The notes beneath the pieces are model-generated. The model was not told the DNA's origin. It saw only the letters and a program-made list of their open reading frames with translations, and did no database searches. The translations under genes and the position numbers were made by a program. From an uncultured Pelagibacteraceae bacterium (lineage in GTDB: Bacteria > Pseudomonadota > Alphaproteobacteria > Pelagibacterales > Pelagibacteraceae): 64,000 bases of DNA. Every line of letters begins with the position of its first letter. Position 1 is the stretch's first letter. Shown in pieces: positions 45,886 through 54,856 of the stretch. Location: NCBI GenBank assembly GCA_902517535.1, contig CABYCK010000001.1, positions 85,317 to 149,316 on the forward strand, written 5' to 3'.

Positions 45886-46803
45886 TTAGCTTACAACTTT
45901 TAAAGTTTTTTTTAAAAGATTAGGAAAATCTTTAGAATAAAGCTTATTCCAGTTCTTCATATTGCCACGAGCCCAGGTATTTTGCCTTTTAGCATACTGC
46001 CTAGTTTTGATATTAATCAGATTTTTACATTGATCCAAAGAAATAAGATTTTTTAGGTAGTTATTAATTTCTTGAACACCAATCAATTTATTTGCTGAGA
46101 AAGACTTGTTTAATCTTAGTAAATTAAATCTTTGAACTTCTTCGATGCATTTGTTTCTAAACATCGTTTCCGTTCTTTCTAAAATCTTTTTAAGAAGTTG
46201 ATCTCTGGGAATATCTATAAAAATTTTTTTAACTTCAAAATTAATAAAGTCTGATTGAGTATTCTTAACCCAATCAATTAAGGATTTTTTTGTTTTTAAG
46301 ATAACCTCATAAGCTCTTTGAGCTCTCTGAGAGTCAGTGGGTAGTATTCTATTTTTTATTTTTGGATCAATTTTTAAAAGTTTTTCGTAAAATTTTTCAT
46401 TACCTACCTTGTTAAAATAGTCCCTAACTTTGCTTCTTGTTTTGATGTCTATATTAGGTATTTTGCTAATACCTTTGGTAATAGTATTGAAATATAAACC
46501 TGTTCCTCCAACTATTATTGGTAATTTGTTTTTTTTAAAACAATTATTTATCTTAATTTTTGCTAAATTTAGCCAATCTCCAGCTGAAAAGTACTCTTTC
46601 ACAGAAATGAACCCATACAAATGATGCCTTACTTTTTGTTCTTCTTTTTTGTTTGGTCTTGATGATAAGATTAAAAATTCTTTATATACTTGCATACTAT
46701 CTGCATTGATAATTTCCCCATTAAGTTTTTTTGCTAAATGAATTGCTAAATTTGATTTACCTGAAGCTGTTGGACCTGCTAAAAGAATAATTTTTTTTGA
46801 CAA
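45886..46803 (-). CDS. miaA: tRNA dimethylallyltransferase
   Basis: 305 residues. P-loop LLAGPTASGKSNLAIHLA (6-23) and NADSMQVYKEFLILSSRP match MiaA, as do PIIVGGTGLYFNTITKGIS and the C-terminal RQYAKRQNTWARG. It adds the dimethylallyl group to A37 of tRNAs reading U-starting codons. The start codon is TTG at 46803, placed one base after the degP stop. No in-frame ATG lies before the P-loop. Confidence 0.94.
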   Translation of the reverse strand: MSKKIILLAGPTASGKSNLAIHLAKKLNGEIINADSMQVYKEFLILSSRPNKKEEQKVRHHLYGFISVKEYFSAGDWLNLAKIKINNCFKKNKLPIIVGGTGLYFNTITKGISKIPNIDIKTRSKVRDYFNKVGNEKFYEKLLKIDPKIKNRILPTDSQRAQRAYEVILKTKKSLIDWVKNTQSDFINFEVKKIFIDIPRDQLLKKILERTETMFRNKCIEEVQRFNLLRLNKSFSANKLIGVQEINNYLKNLISLDQCKNLINIKTRQYAKRQNTWARGNMKNWNKLYSKDFPNLLKKTLKVVS

Positions 46804-46804
46804 A

Positions 46805-48214
46805 CTAATTTATTTTTACACCAAGGTATCTTCTTTGGTTATTATTGTTAATTATTGATAACAACAAATTTTTATCTCCTCTTTTTATTAATTTATTTAC
46901 AATGTTTTCTAAATCAGCTGATTTCGATATTGGTGTCTTTTGAGCTTCGATAATAATATCATTAACACTTAACAAACCATTTAAAGGGCTTCTGTTTGAA
47001 ATTTCAACAATGACTGCACCCTTAGAAATTTTTTTTAATTTTCTTGAAGAAATATCTTCTTTAGTTAAATCCCTAACTGTAATCTTTAATTTTTCTATCT
47101 CTAATAATTCTGTTTTTTTGTTTTTTGGTTTTTTTACTTTAAATTCTTCTGAGGACTCCAACCTACCTAATCTTAAATCTTTTGTTATTAATTTTTTATT
47201 TCTCCAAATTTTTACTTTAACATTTTTTCCAACTTTTGTGTTTGCAACGACTTTTGGTAAAGTTCGCATGACATCTATCTTTTTGCCATCAAATTCAAGA
47301 ATGATGTCACCTGCTTGAACTCCTGCTTTGTCTGCTGGGCTTTTTTCTCCAACGCTAGCAACTAATGCTCCTTCTGCTTTTTTGAGTTCTACAGCTTCGG
47401 CTATTTCTTTTGTAACGTCTTGAATTCTAACTCCTAGCCAACCTCGTCTAGTTTCACCGAAGTTTAATAATTGATTAATTACTTTTGCTGCAGCATTTGA
47501 TGGAATTGCAAAACCGATACCTATTGATCCTGATCGACCGGGAGCAATTATGGCAGTGTTAATTCCAACCACTTCTCCTTTTAAATTAAATAATGGTCCT
47601 CCTGAATTTCCTTGATTGATGGAAGCGTCTGTTTGAATAAAATCATCGTACCTAGTCATTCCAATATCTCTATTCCTCGCAGAAACTATCCCTGAAGTAA
47701 CTGTTCCGCCTAATCCAAAAGGATTACCTATTGCGACTACCCAATCTCCAACTCTAGCTTTATCTGAGTCTCCAAATTTAATTGGTATGAATTTATCTTT
47801 TGTTTGCATCTTTAAAACGGCAACATCCATATATGGGTCTGCTCCAATTACTTTTGCTTTGTATTCTTTAGAATTAACTTTAATTAATATGTCATCTGCA
47901 TCAGCTATAACATGATTATTTGTTATAACAGTGCCATCTTCTTTTAAAATAAAACCTGATCCCAAAGATGATGCTTTTCTCTCTGTTGGTCTTTCAAAAT
48001 CCTTAAACATTTCTTCAAAAGGTGATCCAGGAGGAAATTTAAAAGGAAATTGATTTGTAGTAGTTTTTACTGTTTGAGTTGTTGAAATATTTACAACTGA
48101 TGGCATTAGCCTTTCTGCTAAATCCGCAAAAGACTCTGGAATAGGATTGGCATTACTTTGAAAGCTGAAATTTAAAACAATTACAATAAAAAATATTTTT
48201 TTAATAATATTCAT
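46805..48214 (-). CDS. degP: DegP/HtrA (Do family) periplasmic serine protease
   Basis: 469 residues with a signal peptide (about 1-22, cleaved after SNA). The trypsin-like domain has the triad His in NNHVIADADDI, Asp in DPYMDVAVLKM and Ser in QGNSGGPLF. PDZ1 (GWLGVRIQDVT) and a degenerate PDZ2 near the C-terminus follow. It degrades or refolds misfolded envelope proteins. It lies with hflKC and DUF2065, the usual alphaproteobacterial quality-control cluster. Confidence 0.95.
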   Translation of the reverse strand: MNIIKKIFFIVIVLNFSFQSNANPIPESFADLAERLMPSVVNISTTQTVKTTTNQFPFKFPPGSPFEEMFKDFERPTERKASSLGSGFILKEDGTVITNNHVIADADDILIKVNSKEYKAKVIGADPYMDVAVLKMQTKDKFIPIKFGDSDKARVGDWVVAIGNPFGLGGTVTSGIVSARNRDIGMTRYDDFIQTDASINQGNSGGPLFNLKGEVVGINTAIIAPGRSGSIGIGFAIPSNAAAKVINQLLNFGETRRGWLGVRIQDVTKEIAEAVELKKAEGALVASVGEKSPADKAGVQAGDIILEFDGKKIDVMRTLPKVVANTKVGKNVKVKIWRNKKLITKDLRLGRLESSEEFKVKKPKNKKTELLEIEKLKITVRDLTKEDISSRKLKKISKGAVIVEISNRSPLNGLLSVNDIIIEAQKTPISKSADLENIVNKLIKRGDKNLLLSIINNNNQRRYLGVKIN

Positions 48215-48400
48215 TTATTTTTTTATATACCAAATTATCGAAAAACCTAAAATTAAGAATAAAATTCCAAGAGTTCTTAGTTTGTTTTCTGGTGTATTCT
48301 TAATTAGTTCAAGCATACTTTTGATTCTTGACGGGAAAATGGCAATTAGCAAACCTTCTATAAAAAATATAAGTCCTATTGCAGTAAAAATTTCGCCCAT
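48215..48400 (-). CDS. DUF2065 family small membrane protein
   Basis: 61 residues with two membrane helices. It begins MGEIFTAIGLIFFIEGLLIAIFP and ends LGILFLILGFSIIWYIKK, the DUF2065 pattern. It sits between hflC and degP with gaps of 12 and 0 bases, a conserved position in alphaproteobacteria. The function is unknown, presumably membrane quality control. Confidence 0.85.
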   Translation of the reverse strand: MGEIFTAIGLIFFIEGLLIAIFPSRIKSMLELIKNTPENKLRTLGILFLILGFSIIWYIKK

Positions 48401-48412
48401 GTAAGAGCCCTA

Positions 48413-49282
48413 TTATCTTTTGGGAGATATTGATTTTCCAAAAAATTTGAAAAATTCACTATCAGGTGATAAAACTAAAGAGGTTTCTCCGCCTATTAAA
48501 GCTGTTTCATAGGCCTGCATTGCTCTATAAAATGCAAAAAATTGTGGATCTTGTCCAAATGCGTCGGCAAAGATCTTATTTCTCAAACCATCTCCTTCAC
48601 CTTTCATAATTTCAGATTTTTTATTTGCGTTGGCTAAAATTACAGTAACATCTTTGTCTGCTGTAGACCTAATTTTTTGAGCAATCTCTGCTCCTTGAGC
48701 TCTAAACTCTTTTGCTTCTCTCTCTCTTTCAGTTTGCATTCTTTTATAAATAGCTTCACTGTTAGCGGGAGGAAGATCTGCTCTTTTTATTCTTACATCA
48801 ACAATTTCGATACCAAAATTTTTAGCTTCATTGTTCACATCGTTTTGAATTATAGCCATTTGTTTAGCTCTATCAGTGGATAGTAATGTAGCTAATTCTT
48901 GTTTACCTAAAACACCTCTTATTCTTGAATTTATAATTGTAGAAAGTCTTGATCTAGCAACCCTCTCATTTCCTACAGATATATAAAATTTAAGAGGATC
49001 TATAATTTTAAATCTGGCTATGGCATCAACTATTAATCTTTTCTGATCTGCTGCAATAACTTCTTCTGGAGCATTATCTAAGTTTAAAATTCTTCGATCT
49101 AAATAAACAACGTTTTGAATAAAAGGTAATTTAAAATTTAAACCAGCTTTAGTGATAATTTTTTTGGGATCACCAAATTGTAATACTATCGCTTGGCTAA
49201 TCTCTTGAACAACAAATAATGATTGAAATACCACTACTCCAATTATTACAATTGCTGGAATTAAAATTTTATTTATTTTCAT
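48413..49282 (-). CDS. hflC: HflC, FtsH protease modulator
   Basis: 289 residues. N-terminal membrane anchor (8-25) and SPFH/band 7 domain with QEISQAIVLQFGDPKKII, then the helical region RMQTEREREAKEFRAQGAEIAQKIR. With HflK it forms a cage around FtsH. It overlaps the hflK stop by 4 bases. Confidence 0.95.
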   Translation of the reverse strand: MKINKILIPAIVIIGVVVFQSLFVVQEISQAIVLQFGDPKKIITKAGLNFKLPFIQNVVYLDRRILNLDNAPEEVIAADQKRLIVDAIARFKIIDPLKFYISVGNERVARSRLSTIINSRIRGVLGKQELATLLSTDRAKQMAIIQNDVNNEAKNFGIEIVDVRIKRADLPPANSEAIYKRMQTEREREAKEFRAQGAEIAQKIRSTADKDVTVILANANKKSEIMKGEGDGLRNKIFADAFGQDPQFFAFYRAMQAYETALIGGETSLVLSPDSEFFKFFGKSISPKR

Positions 49283-50391
49283 TGATTAGTTGTTCCTTTT
49301 CTTTTAAGTTCTGGCAAAGGTAAGTAAGGTACAACTCCTGAGCCTGATTCTTTATCAATTATCACCTTATCAATGTCTGCCAAAACTTTTTCCATAGTTT
49401 CAAGATACATTCTTTCTTGAGTAACTTGTTTCGCATTTTTGTATTCATTATAAATTGCTAAAAATCTACTTGCTTCACCCTCTGCTTTAGCTACTACTTC
49501 TTTCTTATAAGCTTCAGCTTGTTGTAAAACTTGTTCAGCCTCACCTCGTGCCCTTGGTATGACGTCATTAGCATAAGCTTCTGCTTCATTTTTTGATCTC
49601 TCTCTATCTGCTCTAGCAGCTTGCACATCTCTAAAAGCATCAATAACTTGTGCTGGAGGGTCAGCTTGTTGAGTTTGTACTTGAGTGATTTGAATTCCAG
49701 AATTGTATTCGTCTAATATTTGTTGTGTTATTTCTTGTACTTCAACTTCTATATTTGATCTTCCTTCGGTTAATATTGTTTGAATTTCGTTTTTAGCAAT
49801 TACCTCTCTCATAGCTGTCTCTGAAGTAGCTTTGACTGTTTCTATTGGGCTTTGAATGTTAAATAAAAATTTTCCAGCGTCTTTAATTACCCAAAAAACT
49901 GAATAGTTAATATCTACGATATTTTCATCTCCAGTAAGCATTAAACTTTCTTCTGGGACGTTTCCAACACCTGATGATCTTCCTGTATCACTTGCTGGCC
50001 TAAAACCAACATCAACTCTGTTAACTTTTGTAACTTTTGGAGTTAACACTCTCTCAAAAGGTAAAGGGAAATGATAGTGTAATCCTGGCTGAGTAGTATT
50101 GACAAATTTACCAAATCTTAAAACTACTCCTTGTTCATCAGGTAAAACTCTATAAAGACCACTCGCAACATACAGCACTAATAAAATTAAAAGACCTATA
50201 ATTATAGGTTTAGGTCCTCCAGATTTTCCTCCTGAGAACTTATTTATTTTTTTCTGAAAATTTCTGATTACTTCATCTAAATTAGGAGGGTCTCTTCTAG
50301 TTCCTGAGCCATTACCTCCTGTTTGGCCTCCGCCTCCTGGAGGTGTGCCCCACGGTGATTGATTTTTGAAAATCTTGTCCTTAAAACTCAT
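49279..50391 (-). CDS. hflK: HflK, FtsH protease modulator
   Basis: 370 residues. A Gly/Pro-rich cytoplasmic N-terminus (SPWGTPPGGGGQTGGNGSG) precedes the anchor (about 65-82) and the SPFH domain (SGLYRVLPDEQGVVLRFGKF). The long helical C-terminal region includes AYANDVIPRARGEAEQVLQQAEAYK. It is first gene of hflK-hflC-DUF2065-degP-miaA. It diverges from mrp, with 77 bases between the starts. Confidence 0.95.
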   Translation of the reverse strand: MSFKDKIFKNQSPWGTPPGGGGQTGGNGSGTRRDPPNLDEVIRNFQKKINKFSGGKSGGPKPIIIGLLILLVLYVASGLYRVLPDEQGVVLRFGKFVNTTQPGLHYHFPLPFERVLTPKVTKVNRVDVGFRPASDTGRSSGVGNVPEESLMLTGDENIVDINYSVFWVIKDAGKFLFNIQSPIETVKATSETAMREVIAKNEIQTILTEGRSNIEVEVQEITQQILDEYNSGIQITQVQTQQADPPAQVIDAFRDVQAARADRERSKNEAEAYANDVIPRARGEAEQVLQQAEAYKKEVVAKAEGEASRFLAIYNEYKNAKQVTQERMYLETMEKVLADIDKVIIDKESGSGVVPYLPLPELKRKGTTNQ

Positions 50392-50468
50392 GACACTTTA
50401 TATAGTGACTTTTTATATAAAAACAAGTTAAGTAAGAGCGTTATAATGACCAAAAAATTGATACTATT

Positions 50469-51263
50469 ATGAGCCAAAAACCTCCACCAAAGAAATTTGT
50501 AAAAACCCCGATAAATGGAACTAGATTTACATTGTTGGTTTCAAGTGCAAAAGGTGGAGTAGGAAAATCTACTGTAGCAGTTAATCTTGCTTTTGCTCTT
50601 CAAAATTTAGGGTTAAAAGTTGGTATCTTAGATGCTGATGTTTACGGGCCATCTTTGCCAAAATTACTTGATCTTAACGAGAAACCAAAAAGTGAAGATG
50701 GTAAGGCAATGATCCCAGTTGAAAAGTATAATGTACAATGTATGTCCATGGGATTTTTAGTAGATGAACAGACACCAATGATATGGCGTGGTCCAATGGT
50801 TATAAGTGCAATTAAAACTATGACACAAAAAGTTTTGTGGAAAGATAGAGACGTCATTGTGGTTGATATGCCGCCAGGAACTGGAGACACTCAATTAACG
50901 TTTGCTCAAGAAGTAAAGGTCGATGGAGCTGTAATAGTTTCTACTCCTCAGGATCTTGCCTTACTAGATGTTAAAAGAGGAATTCAAATGTTTGACAAAA
51001 CTGGTGTGAAAATTTTAGGTTTAATAGACAATATGAGTTATTTTAAAGGTGATGATGGTAAAGAATATAAGATATTTGGCGAGGGAGGAGTAGAAAAGAC
51101 TGCTAAAGAATTTAAAAAGGAATTTTTAGGGCATCTTCCTTTAAATAAAGATTTAAGAAATTCAGCCGATGAGGGCGATCCTTTAGTTCACTCAAAACCA
51201 GATCACGAAGTTTCTAAATTATTCAAAAAAATTGCTGAAAAAATTAAATTATCTTTTCTGTAA
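50469..51263 (+). CDS. mrp: Mrp/ApbC family Fe-S cluster carrier ATPase
   Basis: 264 residues. The deviant Walker A is [20 protein letters not shown] (26-45), followed by [13 protein letters not shown] and [18 protein letters not shown]. The common N-terminal MIP18 domain is absent, so it is a short form. It likely delivers Fe-S clusters to apoproteins. The usual CxxC near the C-terminus is not seen ([20 protein letters not shown] replaces it), which is notable. Its 3' end overlaps thyX by 20 bases. Confidence 0.9.
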   Translation: MSQKPPPKKFVKTPINGTRFTLLVSSAKGGVGKSTVAVNLAFALQNLGLKVGILDADVYGPSLPKLLDLNEKPKSEDGKAMIPVEKYNVQCMSMGFLVDEQTPMIWRGPMVISAIKTMTQKVLWKDRDVIVVDMPPGTGDTQLTFAQEVKVDGAVIVSTPQDLALLDVKRGIQMFDKTGVKILGLIDNMSYFKGDDGKEYKIFGEGGVEKTAKEFKKEFLGHLPLNKDLRNSADEGDPLVHSKPDHEVSKLFKKIAEKIKLSFL

Positions 51264-52191
51264 ATTCAAAAGAGGTCATTAATTCATTCCATTCTCTTTT
51301 AGAGAGCCCAGAACTTTCGTAAGTAACTTGTTTACCTTTTGCCATTTGTTGGATAACTTTTTTTCCTTTTGCTGAAACATGAACAGCTCCTACTCTATAA
51401 TCTAAAAAGGCTGCGTGCGTGATAGGAACCCATTTTTTTACCGTTTCCAACATTGCTTCTGCATAAACTCTAATTTCATATTGCGCGTGAGTATCAGCCC
51501 TTAAAAATAAGAAATTTAGTAAATTTAATAAATCTGTTTTCCAATACCATTGAGTATAAGAGTTAAGTGTTAAATTCATTCGTGCTAGCTCTCTAGCTAA
51601 CCCATCTTTATTTTCATCAATAATTGTACCGTCAAATCTCTCGTTAAGCATTTTTTCATAATTATCATAAGTTCTTGTAGCATCATCTTTTAAAATTTTT
51701 AGAACCTCATCAGCTTGCTCTCCGGTAATTAACGCTCCTCTACCTTGACGGTTAGATTTTGATTGAGCAGATAATTGGTCTTTAGACGGAATATAAAATT
51801 CTTTATCTAATATAGAGTATCTTGCTGAATATTCATTAACATTTGCAGTTCTATGTCTTATCCATTGACGGGCTATAAAAATTGGAAGTTTAATATGATA
51901 TTTTATTTCACACATTTCAAAAGGGGTTGAATGCCAATGTCTCATTAGATATTTGATTAAACCTTCATCTGTTGAAACTTTTTTAGTTCCTTTTCCATAA
52001 GAAACTCTCGCTGACTGAACTATAGAAGTGTCATCTCCCATATAATCAATTACTCTAACAAAGCCGTGGTCTAAAACAGGCAAAGCTGTATAAAGTATTT
52101 TTTCTAATGCGCTTGAGGTAACCCTTTTAGTTTTGTTTTCTAAAGACTGTTGGTCTTTTATATCTTGCTCTTGCTCTTTAGTTAATTTCAT
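51244..52191 (-). CDS. thyX: FAD-dependent thymidylate synthase
   Basis: 315 residues, the long alphaproteobacterial form. The ThyX signature [11 protein letters not shown] fits RHR-x7-S exactly. [18 protein letters not shown] and [18 protein letters not shown] support it. It methylates dUMP using methylene-THF and FAD/NADPH, replacing ThyA. It overlaps mrp tail to tail. Confidence 0.97.
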   Translation of the reverse strand: MKLTKEQEQDIKDQQSLENKTKRVTSSALEKILYTALPVLDHGFVRVIDYMGDDTSIVQSARVSYGKGTKKVSTDEGLIKYLMRHWHSTPFEMCEIKYHIKLPIFIARQWIRHRTANVNEYSARYSILDKEFYIPSKDQLSAQSKSNRQGRGALITGEQADEVLKILKDDATRTYDNYEKMLNERFDGTIIDENKDGLARELARMNLTLNSYTQWYWKTDLLNLLNFLFLRADTHAQYEIRVYAEAMLETVKKWVPITHAAFLDYRVGAVHVSAKGKKVIQQMAKGKQVTYESSGLSKREWNELMTSFEFTEKII

Positions 52192-52286
52192 TATGAAATA
52201 ATAAGTAAAATTTAATAAAGATTGATTATTCTAATAAGCTTAATTCAACAACAAAAATTTAATTTTATCAACAATACTAAAACAAT

Positions 52287-53357
52287 TTAAAATTGAAAAT
52301 ATTCGTAAATTTGCCTAATGCACAACAATCTTTTATTAAAATTTTTTCCACCTTTATGCCATTCAATAATTTTTTTAATCGACTCATCCAAGGACCATTT
52401 GGGGTGCCAATTTAGAGTTTTCTTAGCTTTATTATTGTTTAATCGTAATAGCCCTGTTTCTTTTTTAAGATTTTTTTTGTTATCTTTTTTTATCTTTATT
52501 TTAACTTTGTAAGAATTTGAAAATTTTTTGGCTATATAAGAAACTGTTTTACAATTTTTTAGATTAGGTCCAAAATTCCAAGATTGATTGTCATTTTTCA
52601 TTTTTTTATTAAACAATTTTTCTGCTAAAATTATATACCCAGATAATGGCTCTAACACATGTTGCCATGGCCTAATAGAATTTGGATTTCTAACAATAAT
52701 TTTTTTATTTTTATCTACTGATTTTATAATGTCAGGTATTAGTCTGTCTTCAGAATAATCGCCTCCACCTATAACATTTCCCGCTCTAGCCGTTGCAAGT
52801 ATTTTTCTTCTATCTTTAGTAAAAAAAGAATTAATATAAGAATAAAAAATGGTCTCACAACAAACTTTGGATGCACTATAAGGATCAATTCCTCCTAATA
52901 AGTCACTCTCTTTAAATACTTTGTTTTTCTTTACATCGTAAACTTTGTCTGAAGTGACTAATACTGCTGATTTAATTGATTGAATGTTTTTAATTGCATT
53001 CAAAATATTTAAAGTACCATTGGCATTTGTTTCTATTGTTTCTATTGGATTTGTATAAGATTTTCTTACTAAAGCTTGGGCTGCCAAATGAAAAATAATA
53101 GTTGCTTTTGAATTTTTTATTGCTGAATGAATTTTAGATCTATCTCTTATATCTCCAATAATAGATCTATATATAAAATTTTTAATTTTTGCCTGATCAA
53201 ATAAATTTGTATGACTGTATGGTTTTAAAGAATAACCAGTAACATGTGCTCCAAGACTTTTTAAAACTAAACATAGCCAACTACCCTTAAAACCTGTGTG
53301 ACCTGTAACAAAAACTTTCTTATTTTTCCAGAAATTAGGGTTAATAATTTTTTTCAT
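52287..53357 (-). CDS. rfbG: CDP-glucose 4,6-dehydratase
   Basis: 356 residues. SDR Rossmann motif VFVTGHTGFKGSWLCLVLKSLG (15-36). The catalytic YxxxK is in DPYSASKVCCE, after VTSDKVYD; ARAGNVIGGGDYSEDRLIPD and SIRPWQHVLEPLSGY are typical of RfbG. It makes CDP-4-keto-6-deoxyglucose for cell-surface sugars. It stands alone here, just upstream of the tmRNA and its array, with no rfbF or rfbH next to it. Confidence 0.92.
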   Translation of the reverse strand: MKKIINPNFWKNKKVFVTGHTGFKGSWLCLVLKSLGAHVTGYSLKPYSHTNLFDQAKIKNFIYRSIIGDIRDRSKIHSAIKNSKATIIFHLAAQALVRKSYTNPIETIETNANGTLNILNAIKNIQSIKSAVLVTSDKVYDVKKNKVFKESDLLGGIDPYSASKVCCETIFYSYINSFFTKDRRKILATARAGNVIGGGDYSEDRLIPDIIKSVDKNKKIIVRNPNSIRPWQHVLEPLSGYIILAEKLFNKKMKNDNQSWNFGPNLKNCKTVSYIAKKFSNSYKVKIKIKKDNKKNLKKETGLLRLNNNKAKKTLNWHPKWSLDESIKKIIEWHKGGKNFNKRLLCIRQIYEYFQF

Positions 53358-53394
53358 TGAATATATATAAATTAGTTTTATATTAAAAATGTTG

Positions 53395-53660
53395 GTTTAC
53401 CAACTATGACGATAAACGAATTTCGTAATAAACATTGCGGACGTGGGGGCAGTACCCACCACCTCCACCAAATATATTAAAATAAGGGGGGTGAATTAGG
53501 ATCGACGAATGTCTAAAAGCTATTCTTTCGTACGAGATGGTTCCGACGTAACGGGCCAATTTACAAATGCTAACGAAAGTTACGCACTTGCTGCTTAATT
53601 AACCTAGTTAATTAAGTTACGGGGTTTGGGGCACCTGGCAACAGAACGCCCCTTCGTAAC
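53395..53660 (+). ncRNA. ssrA: circularly permuted two-piece tmRNA
   Basis: The acceptor piece comes first and ends with encoded CCA at 53468-53470. The coding piece starts at 53487 (GGGGGTG). The acceptor stem pairs 53487-53493 with 53460-53466 and includes G89 opposite T64 as the third pair, the alanine identity wobble. Helix 2 pairs ACATT (53432-53436) with AATGT (53508-53512). GGATCGACG is the conserved D-like region. The tag frame (53569-53598) encodes ANESYALAA, followed by the CTTAATTAA-CCTAG-TTAATTAAG hairpin. The 3' part is enclosed by GTTACG (53616-53621) and CGTAAC (53655-53660). The T-loop reads GGCAGTA and lacks TTC. The outer boundaries are approximate. Confidence 0.92.
53569..53598 (+). 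other. tmRNA proteolysis-tag reading frame
   Basis: Resume codon GCT (53569) followed by AAC GAA AGT TAC GCA CTT GCT GCT TAA gives ANESYALAA. The C-terminal YALAA matches the ClpXP-recognised tag ending. It is one residue shorter than the E. coli ANDENYALAA, by alignment to that tag. The resume codon is inferred from alignment and not from experiment. Confidence 0.8.
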
Positions 53661-53754
53661 GGCTTAAACTATTATCAATTTAACGTTTTTTAGATTCTGA
53701 TCACAATTGGATCACAGTGAGAAAAGAAATTTTAGTGTGCGGGGGAATTATTTA
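53628..53754 (+). repeat. repeat R1 (inside ssrA) with long right tail
   Basis: The core hairpin (53628-53652) is GGGGC, CACCTGGCAACAGAAC minus overlaps, GCCCC, and lies within the tmRNA coding piece. The right tail continues to 53754. From 53630 the 125 bases match R2 at 114 positions by hand count. The tail contains a direct repeat GATCACA-ATTG-GATCACA (53699-53717 region) and ends AGTGTGCGGGGGAATTATTTA-like. Confidence 0.9.
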
Positions 53755-53782
53755 AAATTTTCCACTTTTCTTAACATTTTCT

Positions 53783-54613
53783 TTAACTAACTTTCTTTAT
53801 ATTATCAAGATTTTCAGCAGACGGATTTTTTAAAAAAAATAAAAATTTTTCTTTAAGTTTTATCATTTTTAAATCTTTGTTTTCAAGCATATTCAATTCT
53901 TCTCTAATAGATTTTTCTTCACTTAAAAGTGTATGACAAAAAAGACCCATTGTTCTTTCCTGTGGAACAGAATTATAACAATATTTATTTTTCGTTTTGT
54001 CATATGATTTTAAATATTGTTCAGCAGAAATTATAAAATATTTTTTTGCTTCCTCAAAATTATCATCAAAACCTATTTGTCCGTGATAGAAAAAAAATGC
54101 TAAATTATAGGAAGCTAATGGATGACCAAGCATTGAGGCACTTTCAGTTAATTGTAGAGATTTCTTAAAATCTTTTTGAACTTTGCCATCCTCTCCTGAA
54201 TAATATATCCACCCCAAATATACCATTGCGGGTGTGAAAAATTGTTTAGCTGACTCTTCAAGCCAGAAAACACCTTGCCTAACATCTGTCTCAAAACCTT
54301 CAGAACCTTCAATAAAAGCCTTGCCAACACCAAACTGAATTATTGCATCACCTTTTTTAGCTATTTGAACTCCTCTCTCTTGCACGGATAAATTTTTAGT
54401 TGTTTTTTTTTGTTTTAATTTTCTTTCTAATTCAAGTTGGCGAATTCTTCTTTCAAGCTGTCTTTGTTTTTTTTTATTATTTCCTTTTTCCAAAGACTCG
54501 AATGCTCTATCTAAAGAACTTTTTTTGTTAGGGTCGTGTCCTAAATAATGATTTGCGTTAGTATTTGAAGATAAAAACAAACCCAGAACCACGATCGCTA
54601 AAATTTTTTTCAT
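53783..54613 (-). CDS. exported Sel1-like repeat protein (array unit 1)
   Basis: 276 residues from ATG 54613; a longer in-frame start (54634) would precede the signal peptide. MKKILAIVVLGLFLSSNTNA is a signal peptide. A basic coiled-coil stretch (NNKKKQRQLERRIRQLELERKLKQKK, about 46-71) is followed by Sel1/TPR-like repeats (GVFWLEESAKQFFTPAMVYLGWIYYSG, ASMLGHPLASYNLAFFFYHG, AKKYFIISAEQYLKS). Sel1 repeats mediate protein contacts. The client is unknown. The 5' 27 bases of the signal-peptide region are identical to those of the lipoprotein gene in unit 3. Confidence 0.75.
   Translation of the reverse strand: MKKILAIVVLGLFLSSNTNANHYLGHDPNKKSSLDRAFESLEKGNNKKKQRQLERRIRQLELERKLKQKKTTKNLSVQERGVQIAKKGDAIIQFGVGKAFIEGSEGFETDVRQGVFWLEESAKQFFTPAMVYLGWIYYSGEDGKVQKDFKKSLQLTESASMLGHPLASYNLAFFFYHGQIGFDDNFEEAKKYFIISAEQYLKSYDKTKNKYCYNSVPQERTMGLFCHTLLSEEKSIREELNMLENKDLKMIKLKEKFLFFLKNPSAENLDNIKKVS
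54577..54603 (-). repeat. shared signal-peptide coding segment, copy 1
   Basis: These 27 bases (containing CCAGAACCACGATCGCTAAA on the plus strand) are identical to 55998-56024. In both places they encode the LAIVVLGL part of a signal sequence of otherwise unrelated proteins. Confidence 0.85.
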
Positions 54614-54641
54614 GGACTCAGCATAACCCGTCACACCGTTG

Positions 54642-54672
54642 GACTCAATACGGACTCATCCAGCAAAGAAAT
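54642..54672. repeat. shared upstream block, copy 1 (GACTCA repeats)
   Basis: GACTCAATACGGACTCATCC followed by AGCAAAGAAAT matches 55452-55482 at 30 of 31 bases. Further GGACTCA copies lie at 54614 and 54641. The block is upstream (minus strand) of the unit 1 gene. It may be an operator or the right end of the mobile unit. Confidence 0.7.
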
Positions 54673-54730
54673 CAGGGCTTCTGGTTGTATTAGAATTGTT
54701 GTATATTAATAAATAACGTTAACAGGTTCA

Positions 54731-54856
54731 CGGCACCTGGCAACAGAACGCCCCTTCGTAACGGCTTAAACTATTATCAATTCAACGTTTTTTAGATTCT
54801 CAACACACATACGACACAGTGACGAAAGAAATTTTAGTGTGCGGGGGAATTATTTA
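54731..54856 (+). repeat. repeat R2 with long right tail
   Basis: Core at 54731-54754 (GGCACCTGGCAACAGAACGC then CCC). From 54732 it follows R1 for 125 bases with 11 mismatches. The last bases of the tail contain the stop codon of the unit 2 gene (54850-54852). Its left side lacks the ssrA-type TTACGGGG arm and instead carries AACGTTAACAGGTT, as does R3. Confidence 0.9.

Noticed and set aside
53683-53692. T-run after the tmRNA as an intrinsic terminator
   Set aside because: No GC-rich stem directly precedes the six T; the same T-run is part of the repeat tail shared with R2.
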